This document shows positions 18,314 through 26,703 of a stretch of DNA of 27,500 nucleotides, piece after piece (position 1 is the stretch's first letter; every line of letters begins with the position of its first letter). The notes under the pieces are model-generated. The model had not been told where the DNA came from. It was given only the letters and a program-made list of their open reading frames with translations, and made no database searches. The position numbers were made by a program, and so were the translations under genes. This DNA is from Paulinella micropora (taxonomy: Eukaryota > Cercozoa > Imbricatea > Euglyphida > Paulinellidae): the NCBI GenBank assembly GCA_019918135.1, contig WBZZ01000117.1, positions 37,501 to 65,000 of the forward strand. Direction: 5' to 3'.

Positions 18314-19137
18314 GAAAGCCAAATTAGGGCAGGCAAAGAGGCGCAAGCTAGCCTAGCTCAGCATGCCGTGTGACACCTTACAAGCATAGTTAACGCGGGT
18401 AGTATGCGAGATCCAAAGACCAATACTGGGTAGCAACAGTAAGAAACTAGCCATAGGAAAGGGACACGGCTTTGGACTCCATATCTGTTAAAATACTACC
18501 CAAGTCCATTCTTCTTAAAGATAGCAAAAGAGAGCCTAACATGACATGATACACGGGAGAAGACCCTGCCTTACCCTCCGTGAGGTGCGACGGCCCTGAA
18601 ACGGTAGTTGGTGTTCCACCAGGGGTCGGAATAGCTTCGGGCTAACTATGTTGACGCGCAGCAATGCCCGTCGATGTTGTTGGCATTGCACATTATACAC
18701 CTCCTCTCGAGTTGCACACCCGCCTCCCGCGGCAATGGCATGAGTGGTGTATGATAAGTTATTCCCCACAGAGTGTCTTAGATATTATGCTCGCTCTTGT
18801 TTGCTCTTTGTTTGGATGGAAGGGGCTCTAAGGCACCCGACGGCCCTACGTATACAAATAAGCATATCTATACCACAAAGAATATAACATGTCCCTATTT
18901 ACATACCGCCGCAAATCGCGCAGTACGGCGAGGGTGGAACACGCGGACAGCAAAGATGACCGGGGCATGGGTGCACCCGCGTTGTCTCGCTGTTGACTAG
19001 CGTTTGAAAACGAGCAGAGAGTCGAACACCGACACGAGAACAACACACACATAGCACATTGCTCGTTGTGCTTGGGCTGACAGACAGATATATATACATA
19101 CGAACTCACGGACATATACGTGATATAGTAGCGGTGT
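18314..19137 (+). other. Spacer between pol and the downstream ORF
   Basis: 824 bases without a supported gene. A TATA-like ATATATATAC at 19088-19097 lies 41 bases before the ATG at 19138. The antisense ORF reaching into this region (19529-18846) is judged a shadow. Confidence 0.6.
19088..19097 (+). promoter_or_regulatory. TATA-like element before the downstream ORF
   Basis: ATATATATAC about 40 bases upstream of the ATG at 19138. It could drive a separate transcript for the 3' ORF; splicing from the full-length RNA is the alternative. AT-rich context makes chance occurrence possible. Confidence 0.3.
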
Positions 19138-20523
19138 ATGTTTGGCACCGAACATCTGGTGGAGCAGTATCTGGGATTCCTCCTGGCGTGCGTGGCTTCG
19201 GTCCTGGTGATACTGATAGTACACCTAGGATTACGGACGATCGCGGGAGAAGGGCAACGGCTCCCTCCATCCGCGCGGAATAGTCCGGCCGGAATGACCC
19301 CGGCAGCTAGCCCGGTGGCGGACCGGCGTCGCGAAGCGGAGCAGCTGGACGAACCAGACCCATCTGAGGAAGCGAACTTCAGGTGCGGTCTCATACATAC
19401 CTCACCAGAGGGGACACCCCACATCACAATGACCACTTTGAGCAGTGGCGCAAACAACCTTGCAAGCAAGGGCGCACAGGGAAACGAAACCCTGCAGCGC
19501 AACCTTGGCGGTCCCAATACACCGCTCACACTCGCTCAACCTTCAGGTGGCACAACTCAGGCTAGTGTTGTGACCACACCGAAATCCCCACGGGGAAAAG
19601 CTGAAGTCGAGTCGGAGATGTTGACGACCCCTATGAAATCATCGGCTGACGAGGGGGAGGCACCGACTGAGGACAGCAGTACACCTGCATCGCAACACAC
19701 GGATGAGGACGTCGATCCCGAAGGGCTAAACACCCCTCAACACTCGGGATTTGGATGGATCCCAGAGGAAGACGAGAGCCTATATTATGGCGAAGAATTG
19801 AGCCTCAAGCGGATGGACGCTAGGGAGGAAGCACGCTTGAGATACTGGGAGAAAGTCGGCGATGAGGATAGACTCAAGCCCGATGCTTACAGTGACAAGC
19901 TGAACCCGCCCGAAGAGAAGCGGCCCGATGAGCGGCCACGGCCCACGGATCCGGCGTACCAGCATCACCGCTGCCCGCCACCGGAGCCGACGGCACATTG
20001 GGGCAGGGACGAAGTATTCCCCGCGTACTTCCATGCCTCCGATAACATATTCGGAGTATACGGACCGATCGACCGTCCGATATACGCGTATTCGGAACGG
20101 GGCCCGGTACCGCTGCGAACGTGGAGGGTCGTAGCACCCGGAGTGCGTAGGCCATATCGCATCGACACGGAAACGATGTTGAGAGGTATGGACCTACACC
20201 TAAACCAAGACCCAGATCGGGAAAGGGAGGAGTATCGGAAACCGGTACGATACGCATATGACCCACTGAGGCGTAGAGTACACCGGATCTACCCACCTTA
20301 CCCAGATATCACGGATGCGGAGCGCAGGCTGCGGCTACAATGCCCGGCGCTCGCACACACAACTAACGAACGAACGTTCCCGTTCACACCGTCTAAGGAG
20401 CCGTACCGAATACGATTGGTGGGCAACCAGGTTAATTGGGTCCCAGACCCGCACTTGTTCGAGGCAAACCCTGCCGCCACCAAAGTCTCCACTCGACGAA
20501 CGGGGCTTCTCGAACTACCTTGA
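19138..20523 (+). CDS. Membrane-anchored ORF in the envelope position of element B, first segment
   Basis: A 461-residue frame starting at ATG 19138. Residues about 11-32 (YLGFLLACVASVLVILIVHL) form one hydrophobic segment suited to a transmembrane anchor near the N-terminus; a long soluble part follows. Residues about 40-200 are Ser/Thr/Pro/Glu-rich with repeated T-P steps (LTTPMKS, LNTPQHS), probably disordered. Residues about 250-460 are Arg-, Tyr- and Pro-rich (YRKPVRYAYDPLRRRVHRIY). I recognise no family. No furin site, Cys-rich ectodomain or C-terminal anchor typical of envelope proteins is visible in this segment. A frameshift near 20478 ends it; the protein continues in the next frame. 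It lies between pol and the 3' LTR, so an element-encoded accessory or envelope-like protein is plausible. Confidence 0.7.
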   Translation: MFGTEHLVEQYLGFLLACVASVLVILIVHLGLRTIAGEGQRLPPSARNSPAGMTPAASPVADRRREAEQLDEPDPSEEANFRCGLIHTSPEGTPHITMTTLSSGANNLASKGAQGNETLQRNLGGPNTPLTLAQPSGGTTQASVVTTPKSPRGKAEVESEMLTTPMKSSADEGEAPTEDSSTPASQHTDEDVDPEGLNTPQHSGFGWIPEEDESLYYGEELSLKRMDAREEARLRYWEKVGDEDRLKPDAYSDKLNPPEEKRPDERPRPTDPAYQHHRCPPPEPTAHWGRDEVFPAYFHASDNIFGVYGPIDRPIYAYSERGPVPLRTWRVVAPGVRRPYRIDTETMLRGMDLHLNQDPDREREEYRKPVRYAYDPLRRRVHRIYPPYPDITDAERRLRLQCPALAHTTNERTFPFTPSKEPYRIRLVGNQVNWVPDPHLFEANPAATKVSTRRTGLLELP

Positions 20524-20926
20524 CAAAGCGAGGTACGAGCCCACCGAACAGGACAACGTCCTGAGGGTACAGTGTGAAGGGTCAAAGAAACGCGGGAGAG
20601 GATGGGGTCCGAGATGCTCGCGGAGATGGCACCTCACGGAAAGAGCGTATGCGTCACCAGAGCGATACGGGCCTCACCGATGTCCAGATCACGCATACAA
20701 CAATGACATTGAATTGATATCCTGCGCACAATTACCGCCATGTTTCGGATGGGATGTCCCACACACATGGGGGTCTCGCGACAACCCGTTACCGGCGATC
20801 GCTCGGTATAAGTCGATGGACGAGGACCGAATGAGATTTACCAAAACCTTGCTCGAGCAAGCCAAATCGCTGCGAGGATGGGTGGGATTGGAGGACTATC
20901 AGCAACAACACGCCCTCCGATTCTAA
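20478..20926 (+). pseudogene. Downstream ORF of element B, second segment
   Basis: Frame shifted relative to the first segment and taking over near 20478 (PPPKSPLDERGFSNYLDKAR). About 150 residues with many Arg, Tyr, Trp and Pro, including CFGWDVPHTWGS and a helical, charged end (RMRFTKTLLEQAKSLRGWVG). It ends at TAA 20924-20926. The amino-acid bias continues that of the first segment, which is why both are read as one original protein. Confidence 0.6.
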
Positions 20927-20976
20927 GGCATCTGGGAGGATCCGAGATGTCTACTCGAACCACACGAGCTCAGTAG

Positions 20977-21171
20977 TCGCAGGAAGATATCAATTCTTAC
21001 TTCAGACTGCTCGAACTTTCGGGTATCCCATTGCCCGAGGAGGTCAAGGCATACCGAGCCTACTACCTTCGGAGCAAACATGACCAACCCTGGAACCTCA
21101 GGGTTGAAGAGAATGTACTCGCGTACTATAGGCAGGTCTTAGACATACCCAAGCCTCCCCTCCCTATGTAG
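20977..21171 (+). pseudogene. Downstream ORF of element B, third segment
   Basis: After a TAG at 20974 the same frame as the first segment reads NSYFRLLELSGIPLPEEV and ENVLAYYRQVLDIPKPP before TAG at 21169-21171. The helical Tyr-rich pattern resembles the fourth segment. This piece is short and its status rests on coherent composition only. Confidence 0.5.
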
Positions 21172-21172
21172 G

Positions 21173-21787
21173 CCGCGAGGCATAAGACGACGAATACCTG
21201 AGCGCTTCCGAGGTGCGGCTCCGGTACGGCAGCAGTATTACGTACGGTTCCAACACGAGCATCGGCTCGCGTGGCTGCTGACGATATACCGGCAGTTGAC
21301 GAGGAGCGATGACCCAAAGACATCCCGCATCGCCAACCAGTTAGCCGATCCTGACGAGAACGTTCCGAACACATATCGGGGCCGCGTGAGAGGCTTCGAA
21401 CAATGGATCGAACGATTCAGGGTACAGGACGCACTGGGTTGGGACAGACTTGTACAAGCCGATGAGTTCCGATGGCACAAAATAACTCAACGGTTGGATT
21501 ACATCTACCACTATCGACATGAGTGGCCGTACTGGAGACAACAGTATGAATACCAGCTGGGGAAGATCATTGGCCACTTCTCCCCAGTCATGAGGTATAT
21601 CGCGCCACAGCACTCGGTAGTCGGAGAAGACTTGACCTGGTCAGAGACAAGGGCTGGGAAAGAAAGCCTAGACCGGGACATTGACAATCCAGCGGAGGAT
21701 CAGCCCGCCTGGAGGTGGAAACCACCATCACCGTCTAGCGAAGAGGAGTTCATGAAATCCCTCGAGCAAGCATGCTTCGACGAATAA
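21173..21787 (+). pseudogene. Downstream ORF of element B, C-terminal segment
   Basis: The frame is open from 21173 and ends at TAA 21785-21787. About 200 residues, rich in Arg, Tyr, Trp and Gln, with helical stretches (RGRVRGFEQWIERFRVQDAL; RLDYIYHYRHEWPYWRQQYE) and an acidic Ser-rich tail. The ATG at 21296 is internal. No transmembrane segment lies at this end, so the complete original protein (about 880 residues from 19138) would have had a single N-terminal anchor. Confidence 0.6.
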
Positions 21788-21820
21788 GCATAGACGCGTT
21801 TTGAGACCCAGCCAATGGGT

Positions 21821-21886
21821 ATTTTCTTAGACACTTCTACCTTCGCCACAGCGAAGTAGATACTTGCCGGGTGGCAATAAGAAAAT
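21821..21886 (+). other. Stem-loop after the last ORF stop
   Basis: The outer arms ATTTTCTTA (21821-21829) and TAAGAAAAT (21878-21886) are perfect complements. Inside, CTTCGC (21841-21846), loop CACA and GCGAAG (21851-21856), extended by CTA/TAG with one bulged C, form a second stem. A 10-base palindrome GTCTGCAGAC follows at 21887-21896. Confidence 0.7.
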
Positions 21887-22200
21887 GTCTGCAGACAACA
21901 AAACCAAACAAACAACGCCGAATACGCCAACGGCACCCTTGACACTGGCATAGCGCCCGTTCATCCCTATGATGGACGAGGATGCACGGGGGTATTGAAC
22001 AATTGAGACCAATGCCTCCCTGTTTTCTCGGGATCACATATCCTTCGGACGGATTAGGGCCGAGACATATGCTAGGGACGCCGTCAGAAACCTTAGAATT
22101 GCTCGGAGATCTGCTTCAAATCAGATGCAGACCGCCCAGTAATTTTCGGATCACAGATCCTTAAGACTGCGAAGAGATGGTTTGACTGCGACATGATTAG

Positions 22201-22329
22201 ACCGTTGTACGTCTATGGCAGATCGCCATAGAAGAGGGGGAGGAGATAGTTCAAAATTCAAATTCAAATTGAACTCCGAAAATCTCCAAACTCAAATTTG
22301 CATTTTGTAAGCACCGGACGTACAACGGT
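22201..22329. repeat. 129-bp structure with perfect 13-bp terminal inverted repeats
   Basis: ACCGTTGTACGTC at 22201-22213 is the exact reverse complement of GACGTACAACGGT at 22317-22329. Nested just inside is a 7-bp stem (CTATGGC 22213-22219, GCCATAG 22225-22231). Further in is a near palindrome GTTCAA...TTGAAC (22250-22274) in an ATTCAAATTCAAATT stretch. It is either a folded RNA element of the 3' UTR or a tiny inverted-repeat insertion. No clear flanking duplication is seen. Confidence 0.75.
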
Positions 22330-22482
22330 GATCAAGAGCAAAAACTTAGCGGTCACTCAAGCTACTCAATGTGTTGTCTCCACACGAGCCGATCACCCAT
22401 GAGGAAGCAAACCCGGAAAGTGCGCTCTCATTTGCAGATATTTACCAATCTACCCCTATTTACTACGGTTCCCGTATAAGAC
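22330..22482 (+). other. Rest of 3' UTR before the polypurine tract
   Basis: No gene seen. It contains the left arm (22458-22468, ATTTACTACGG) of an 11-base inverted repeat whose right arm (22513-22523) lies inside the 3' LTR, so a hairpin could enclose the polypurine tract and LTR start. Confidence 0.6.
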
Positions 22483-22494
22483 GGGGAGGGGGGA
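22483..22494 (+). promoter_or_regulatory. Polypurine tract of element B
   Basis: GGGGAGGGGGGA, followed by T and the LTR start TGTAGG at 22496. This is the standard primer site for plus-strand synthesis, and it fixes the LTR boundary. Element A has a similar tract with the same AT spacer. Confidence 0.88.
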
Positions 22495-22495
22495 T

Positions 22496-22898
22496 TGTAG
22501 GCGCAGATAGGCCCGTAGTAAATACTATGAAGCGACCTTTTCTTATACCCCTATACACAGTGATGGAGGGTATAGAAGAGCTATATCTCTTTAAGATGTA
22601 GTTATACCAGTTTTTATTTATATACTTTTGAGCCGGTTGAAAACGATAATATTACGATTCATAACCGGTACTACTTTTTTAAGCAGTATAATATTATCGT
22701 TAGGGGTGACACTGGGAAATGCATCTCTTTTATCTTTTTGCTGCTTGGCTCTGACAGTCTCCTATATTTTCCGCCATATTGGTTTCCTCTCTTTGTAGAG
22801 GAGGAAGATTTGGCTATTTTCAGAGTGCTGTGGAATTGGAAGGATAAAGACTACTGCTTACATTAAATAATCATGATATCTTTTGATTAGAACCGACA
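22496..22898 (+). repeat. 3' LTR of element B
   Basis: Runs from TGTAGGCGCAGATAGG to AACCGACA, matching 7232-7609. The same 13-base inverted repeat is kept (AACGATAATATTA and TAATATTATCGTT), as is ATTAAA near the end. Extra sequence compared with the 5' copy lies near the start (CCCGTAG and CTA/AA steps) and before TATAGAAGAG. Confidence 0.92.
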
Positions 22899-22913
22899 AA
22901 AAAACCTCGAATC
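22899..22913 (-). other. 15-bp fragment of element A between the two LTRs
   Basis: On the minus strand this follows the LTR end CGGCACA and would be the start of the internal region (GATTCGAGG then T run), where a primer binding site is expected. Element B ends immediately beside it. Confidence 0.5.
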
Positions 22914-23180
22914 TGTGCCGATTTTCTCAAGTCAAGGCTTCCGAAGACACAAAAATTTCCGAGGAACGAGGAAAATTCCCTACCTCGTAAACTGTTTTTA
23001 TTAGCGACTCCAAGGTTACAGAGACAAAATATTTAATAATATAATAACTATCCTAGTAACGACTTGTAGAATCATGTGAGGAATACCTAACGTAGAAGGG
23101 ACTCCGTACTCTCCAAGCCAAGATAAACCGACAGACCGGAACATAGAGTAATGCCATTATATACCGGATGGGCCGGCACA
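22914..23180 (-). repeat. 5' LTR of element A
   Basis: 267 bases bounded by perfect 7-base inverted ends, TGTGCCG at 22914 and CGGCACA ending at 23180. In minus orientation it starts TGTGCCGGCC, as does the partial LTR at 31-1, with 29 of 31 bases equal. It sits on the correct side of a minus-strand element. A solo LTR of the same family is the alternative. The 5 bases beyond it are CTTCA. Confidence 0.78.
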
Positions 23181-23580
23181 CTTCAAGTTCCTTTTCAACT
23201 TTTTTACGCCGCATCCGAGGCTATGCCACTGGTCGGAAAATATGAATACAAGACTACTCGGAGTGCTACCTTTTTTTTTAAAAATTTTTTTTTTTAAACT
23301 TGAAAAAAAAAAACAAAAAAAAACGCAAACACTGTTTTAATAAAATACTTGCCAGATGACCCGTAGAGTCTGAGCGGTGGGAAGCAGATTTTTTTTTAAT
23401 GTGCTTTAAAAGTTAAAAAACCGAGCCGCAAGAAAAAAAAAAAAAAAAAAATCAGCGGCTGGGCAGTACCAGTTGAATCGCAAAATAGACTGTACTAAGC
23501 TTACCGTTTAGTATGATTCAGCCCGGCTCTCCTTAGAAATAGAATAACGGTTTCAAGTGCTGCTCAGTTCGTTTTGTGAA
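23181..23580. other. Flanking DNA with A and T tracts, no gene
   Basis: Contains a T9-A5-T12 stretch at about 23271-23296, then A-runs to 23325, a T run near 23389-23397 and an A run near 23434-23451. These could fold or reflect retroposed tails, but no element body was recognised. Confidence 0.6.
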
Positions 23581-23609
23581 GTGTGTGTGTGTGCCACGGT
23601 GTGTTGTGC

Positions 23610-23646
<37 letters not shown>

Positions 23647-23670
23647 TGTGTGTGTATGGGGGGGGGGGGG
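23581..23670. repeat. (TG)n microsatellite followed by G13
   Basis: TG repeats with a few interruptions run from 23581 to about 23654, then 13 G at 23658-23670. Confidence 0.95.
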
Positions 23671-23803
23671 AGAGGGGGAAGGCTGAGAACGGGTTCTGTA
23701 ACAGATGATATATTGAGTTCATACCAGCGCGACACTTTCTTTTGATTAAGTCACGGATGTCGGTGTTGGTTTGCCAGGGATATGTCAGCCGGTCCTTTTT
23801 TCA

Positions 23804-23873
23804 GGAGGGGTGGAAGGGGGGGAGGAGGGGGGGGGGGGGGGGGGGGGGAGAGTTAGGGTCAGGGTTAGGTTCT
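23804..23873. repeat. G-rich tract with adjoining TTAGGG-like repeats
   Basis: A 22-base G run (23827-23848) inside a purine-rich stretch is followed by TTAGGG TCAGGG TTAGG at 23853-23869. This resembles degenerate vertebrate-type telomere repeats but covers under three units. Confidence 0.5.
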
Positions 23874-23985
23874 TAGCGGCTCTCTCAACAAGTTCAACTT
23901 GAAGACATCCTTTACATGTTCAATTTTCTATAAGTAATATGGTGATTGCAAGTCTGCGGCATAGTGCGAAGTAATAATAATAACC

Positions 23986-24117
23986 AAAGGAAAGAAAGAA
24001 AAGAAAAGAAAAGAAAAGAAAGGAATGGAATGGAAAGGAAAGGAAAGAAAAAAGGAAAGGAAACGAAAGGAAAGGAAAGGAAAGGAAAGAAAAGAAAAGA
24101 AAAGAAAAGAAAAGAAA
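23986..24117. repeat. Polypurine GAAA/GGAAA repeat
   Basis: Almost uninterrupted A/G on the plus strand made of AAAAG and GGAAA units, broken only by single T or C bases. It lies directly downstream (minus strand) of the candidate exon stop codon. Confidence 0.93.
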
Positions 24118-24137
24118 ATGAACGAAAACCTACAAAT

Positions 24138-24449
24138 TCAGTTACCGGGCTCTGCAGGTACCTGTTTCTGTTCCGCCGTGCTGCCTTTCCTTTTGTTCTT
24201 GTTCTTCATATACTCCGCAGCCATTTGCGCTCGCAGGATGTATTTTGGTTTTTCCTGCTGCTGCTTTCCCTGGTCTGTTTTGCCTTCTTTGGCCTTGTTC
24301 ATCTTGTCCTGTTTGTTGGCTCGGAAACGGGAGAAACCTTGCTCGGAGCCCTTTCTCTCTGTGTGCTTGCGCGCGTTCTGTCGAGCTTTCTGTCTGGCCG
24401 CCTTCTGCTCAGCAGTAAGCCAATTGCCCTGCCCAGCTGGCGCCCGTAC
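24138..24449 (-). CDS. Candidate last exon of a host gene, Lys/Gln-rich
   Basis: On the minus strand a frame runs from a possible 3' splice site (TTTTTTGGTTAG, exon starting GTACGGGCG at 24449) to TGA at 24138-24140. The TAG in this frame coincides with the splice AG, as expected if the frame enters by splicing. It encodes about 103 residues, Lys-, Gln-, Ala- and Arg-rich and probably helical (LTAEQKAARQKARQNARKHT, ILRAQMAAEYMKNKNKRKGS). No ATG begins it. Balanced base use differs sharply from the repeats on both sides. I recognise no family; a basic nucleolar or RNA-associated tail would fit. The hydrophobic plus-strand ORF here is its shadow. Confidence 0.45.
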   Translation of the reverse strand, partial: VRAPAGQGNWLTAEQKAARQKARQNARKHTERKGSEQGFSRFRANKQDKMNKAKEGKTDQGKQQQEKPKYILRAQMAAEYMKNKNKRKGSTAEQKQVPAEPGN

Positions 24450-24497
24450 CTAACCAAAAAACATGAACACATACAGACGTACACGAAAACATATTTA

Positions 24498-24803
<306 letters not shown>

Positions 24804-24825
24804 CTGGACCAAATTGGTATTGCGG

Positions 24826-25150
24826 CCACGCGTGCGCAGCAGATTCAGTTTACGATGCTCCACACCCCTCCCGAACACCTGCAAGACATGCATGCATATT
24901 TGTATGTATGTATGATGTATTATGTATGTCCACACCAGATTCAGCTTACGATGCTCCACACCCGTCCCGAACAATCGCAATCTATGCATGCATATTTGTA
25001 TCAATGTATATGATGCATGTCCATGCTGTCCCGAACAACTGCAATATGTGCATGCATAATTGTACGTATGTATTATGTATGTATGTCCACGCGTGCACAG
25101 CAGACTCAGCTCACAATGCTCCACGCCCGTCCCGAACACACTGCAGTCTA
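24826..25150. repeat. Four-copy minisatellite of about 70-110 bp embedded in (ATGT)n
   Basis: Units carry a core like CAGATTCAGCTTACGATGCT followed by CCACACCCGTCCCGAACA, then CTGCAA-like sequence and a TGTATG tail ending in GTCCA. Cores start near 24838, 24935, (shortened) 25021 and 25097. Two copies are preceded by CACGCGTGC. The third lacks the first half. The tails are ATGT microsatellite, so unit and microsatellite amplified together. Confidence 0.85.
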
Positions 25151-25612
25151 TGTATGTATGCATGTATGTATGTATGTATGTACGTATGTATGTATGTATG
25201 TATGTATGTATGTATGTATGTATGTATGTATGTATGTATGTATGCATGTATGCATGCATGCGTGCATGTATGTATGTACGTATGTATGTACGTATGTATG
25301 TATGTATTTATGTATTTATGTTTGTACGTTTGTTTGTATGTTTGTCTGTTTGTCTGTCTGTTTGTCTGTATGTATGTATGTATGTATGTATGTATGTATG
25401 TATGTGTGCGTGTGTGTATGTATGTATGTATGTATGCATGTATGCATGTATGCATGCATGCATGCATGTATGCATGCATGAATTGCATTGCACGCATGCA
25501 TTGCATTTCATGCATGCATTGCATGCCATGCATGCGTGCCTTGCATAGCATGCGTGCGTGCGTGCGTGCGTTCGTGCATGTATGTATGTATGTATGTATG
25601 TATGTATGTATG
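25151..25612. repeat. (ATGT)n with ATGC, GTTT and GTGC variants
   Basis: Long tetranucleotide array with blocks of variant units: TTTGTCTG near 25330-25370, GTGCGTGTG near 25405, and GCATGC-rich blocks at 25436-25575. Confidence 0.95.
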
Positions 25613-25819
25613 TATGTACATACATACATACATTACACACACACACATACATACATACATACATACATACATAGATACATAGATACATAGATACATAGAT
25701 ACGTACGTACGTACGTACGTACGTACGTACATACGTACGTACGTACGTACGTACATACATACATACATACATACATACATACATACATACATACATACAT
25801 AACATACATAACATACATA

Positions 25820-25850
<31 letters not shown>

Positions 25851-25895
25851 CATACATACATACACATATGTATGTATGTATGTATGTATGTATGT
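25613..25895. repeat. (ATAC)n array with ACGT and AACAT blocks
   Basis: The orientation flips at about 25617 from TGTA to TACA. Sub-blocks: GATACATA (25672-25700), ACGT (25701-25752), ATAC, ATAACATAC (25796-25826), then a flip back to ATGT at about 25868. Confidence 0.95.
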
Positions 25896-25954
25896 TTTAA
25901 GATAGAGTGACTCACATAGTCCTCCCACCCTCTATGACAACGACACACGCAGCT

Positions 25955-25994
<40 letters not shown>

Positions 25995-26484
25995 GTGCAC
26001 ATGTGCATCATATGAAGTATCTGTTTGTTAGAACGAGGCGTGAATTTGGCGCATGAATTTCCGAGATTTGCTTACAAGAGATGTGGGCAAGGGTGCGTAG
26101 GGCATGGATAGATGTGTAGAGGCGAATGAACAAGGGGGAGTTGCACAAAAAAGGGGGTGATAGGCAGGAGAGATACTACCTTTTGAAATAGGAATGGCCA
26201 TATTGCCAAGCGTGTGCCGAGAAGAGAAGGAACGAATCCGAATTGTATAGAGCACACACCAGACAACACAGCCACCCCATGTTTACGGAGACGTGAGAAA
26301 AGGGAAGAAGAGATGGTTAAGACAGATGGTGAAATAGGATATGTAGGAGATAGAAAGTGGGGGCGGGGGGGGGGGGGGGGGGAGAGAGCAGGTGTGATGG
26401 GAGGAAAGGAAGAGGTGTTAGAGATTGGACAGCCTTGTATGTGCAGCAAGGCAAATAGATTGGGACAGGTGGTGTAAAAGAGCA
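25896..26484. other. Unique island between microsatellites
   Basis: About 590 bases of non-repeat sequence apart from (CT)n at 25957-25989 and a G run at about 26365-26382. ORFs on both strands are short and lack recognised domains. Nothing gene-like is supported. Confidence 0.6.
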
Positions 26485-26703
26485 TGTATGTATGTATGTA
26501 TGTATGTATGTATGTATGCATGTATGTATGCATGTATGCATGTATGTATGTAATAATGTAATGTAATGTAATGTAATGTAATGTAATGCAATGTAATGCA
26601 GTGCAATGTAATGTAATGTAATGTAATGCAATGTAATGTAATGTACTGTACTGTAATGTAATGTAATGTAATGTAATTTAATGTAATGTAATGTAATGTA
26701 ATC
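26485..26703. repeat. (ATGT)n then (TAATG)n arrays
   Basis: ATGT units to about 26550, then a pentamer TAATG array to 26703 with TGCAATG and TGTACTG variants. The pentamer equals the tetramer plus one A. Confidence 0.95.

Larger units (their letters stand above)
7232..22898 (+). mobile_element. Element B, 15.7 kb Ty3/gypsy-type LTR retrotransposon with extra 3' ORF
   Basis: Complete from LTR to LTR. Order: 5' LTR, leader, gag, CCCH-finger ORF, protease, RT, RNase H, integrase, conserved C-terminal domain, a transmembrane-anchored downstream ORF, structured 3' UTR, polypurine tract, 3' LTR. RT to RNase H to integrase order marks Ty3/gypsy. It is large for the group. At least eight frame breaks or stops in the internal region show it is no longer autonomous. 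LTR copies carry roughly 20 substitutions plus small indels by eye. No clean 5-bp target duplication is seen (CAAAC before, AAAAA after, 3 of 5 matching). Confidence 0.93.

Noticed and set aside
18846..19529. 227-residue minus-strand ORF
   Set aside because: It overlaps the TM-anchored plus-strand ORF and has no recognisable domain; its Cys/Ser/Arg-rich composition is typical of antisense frames.
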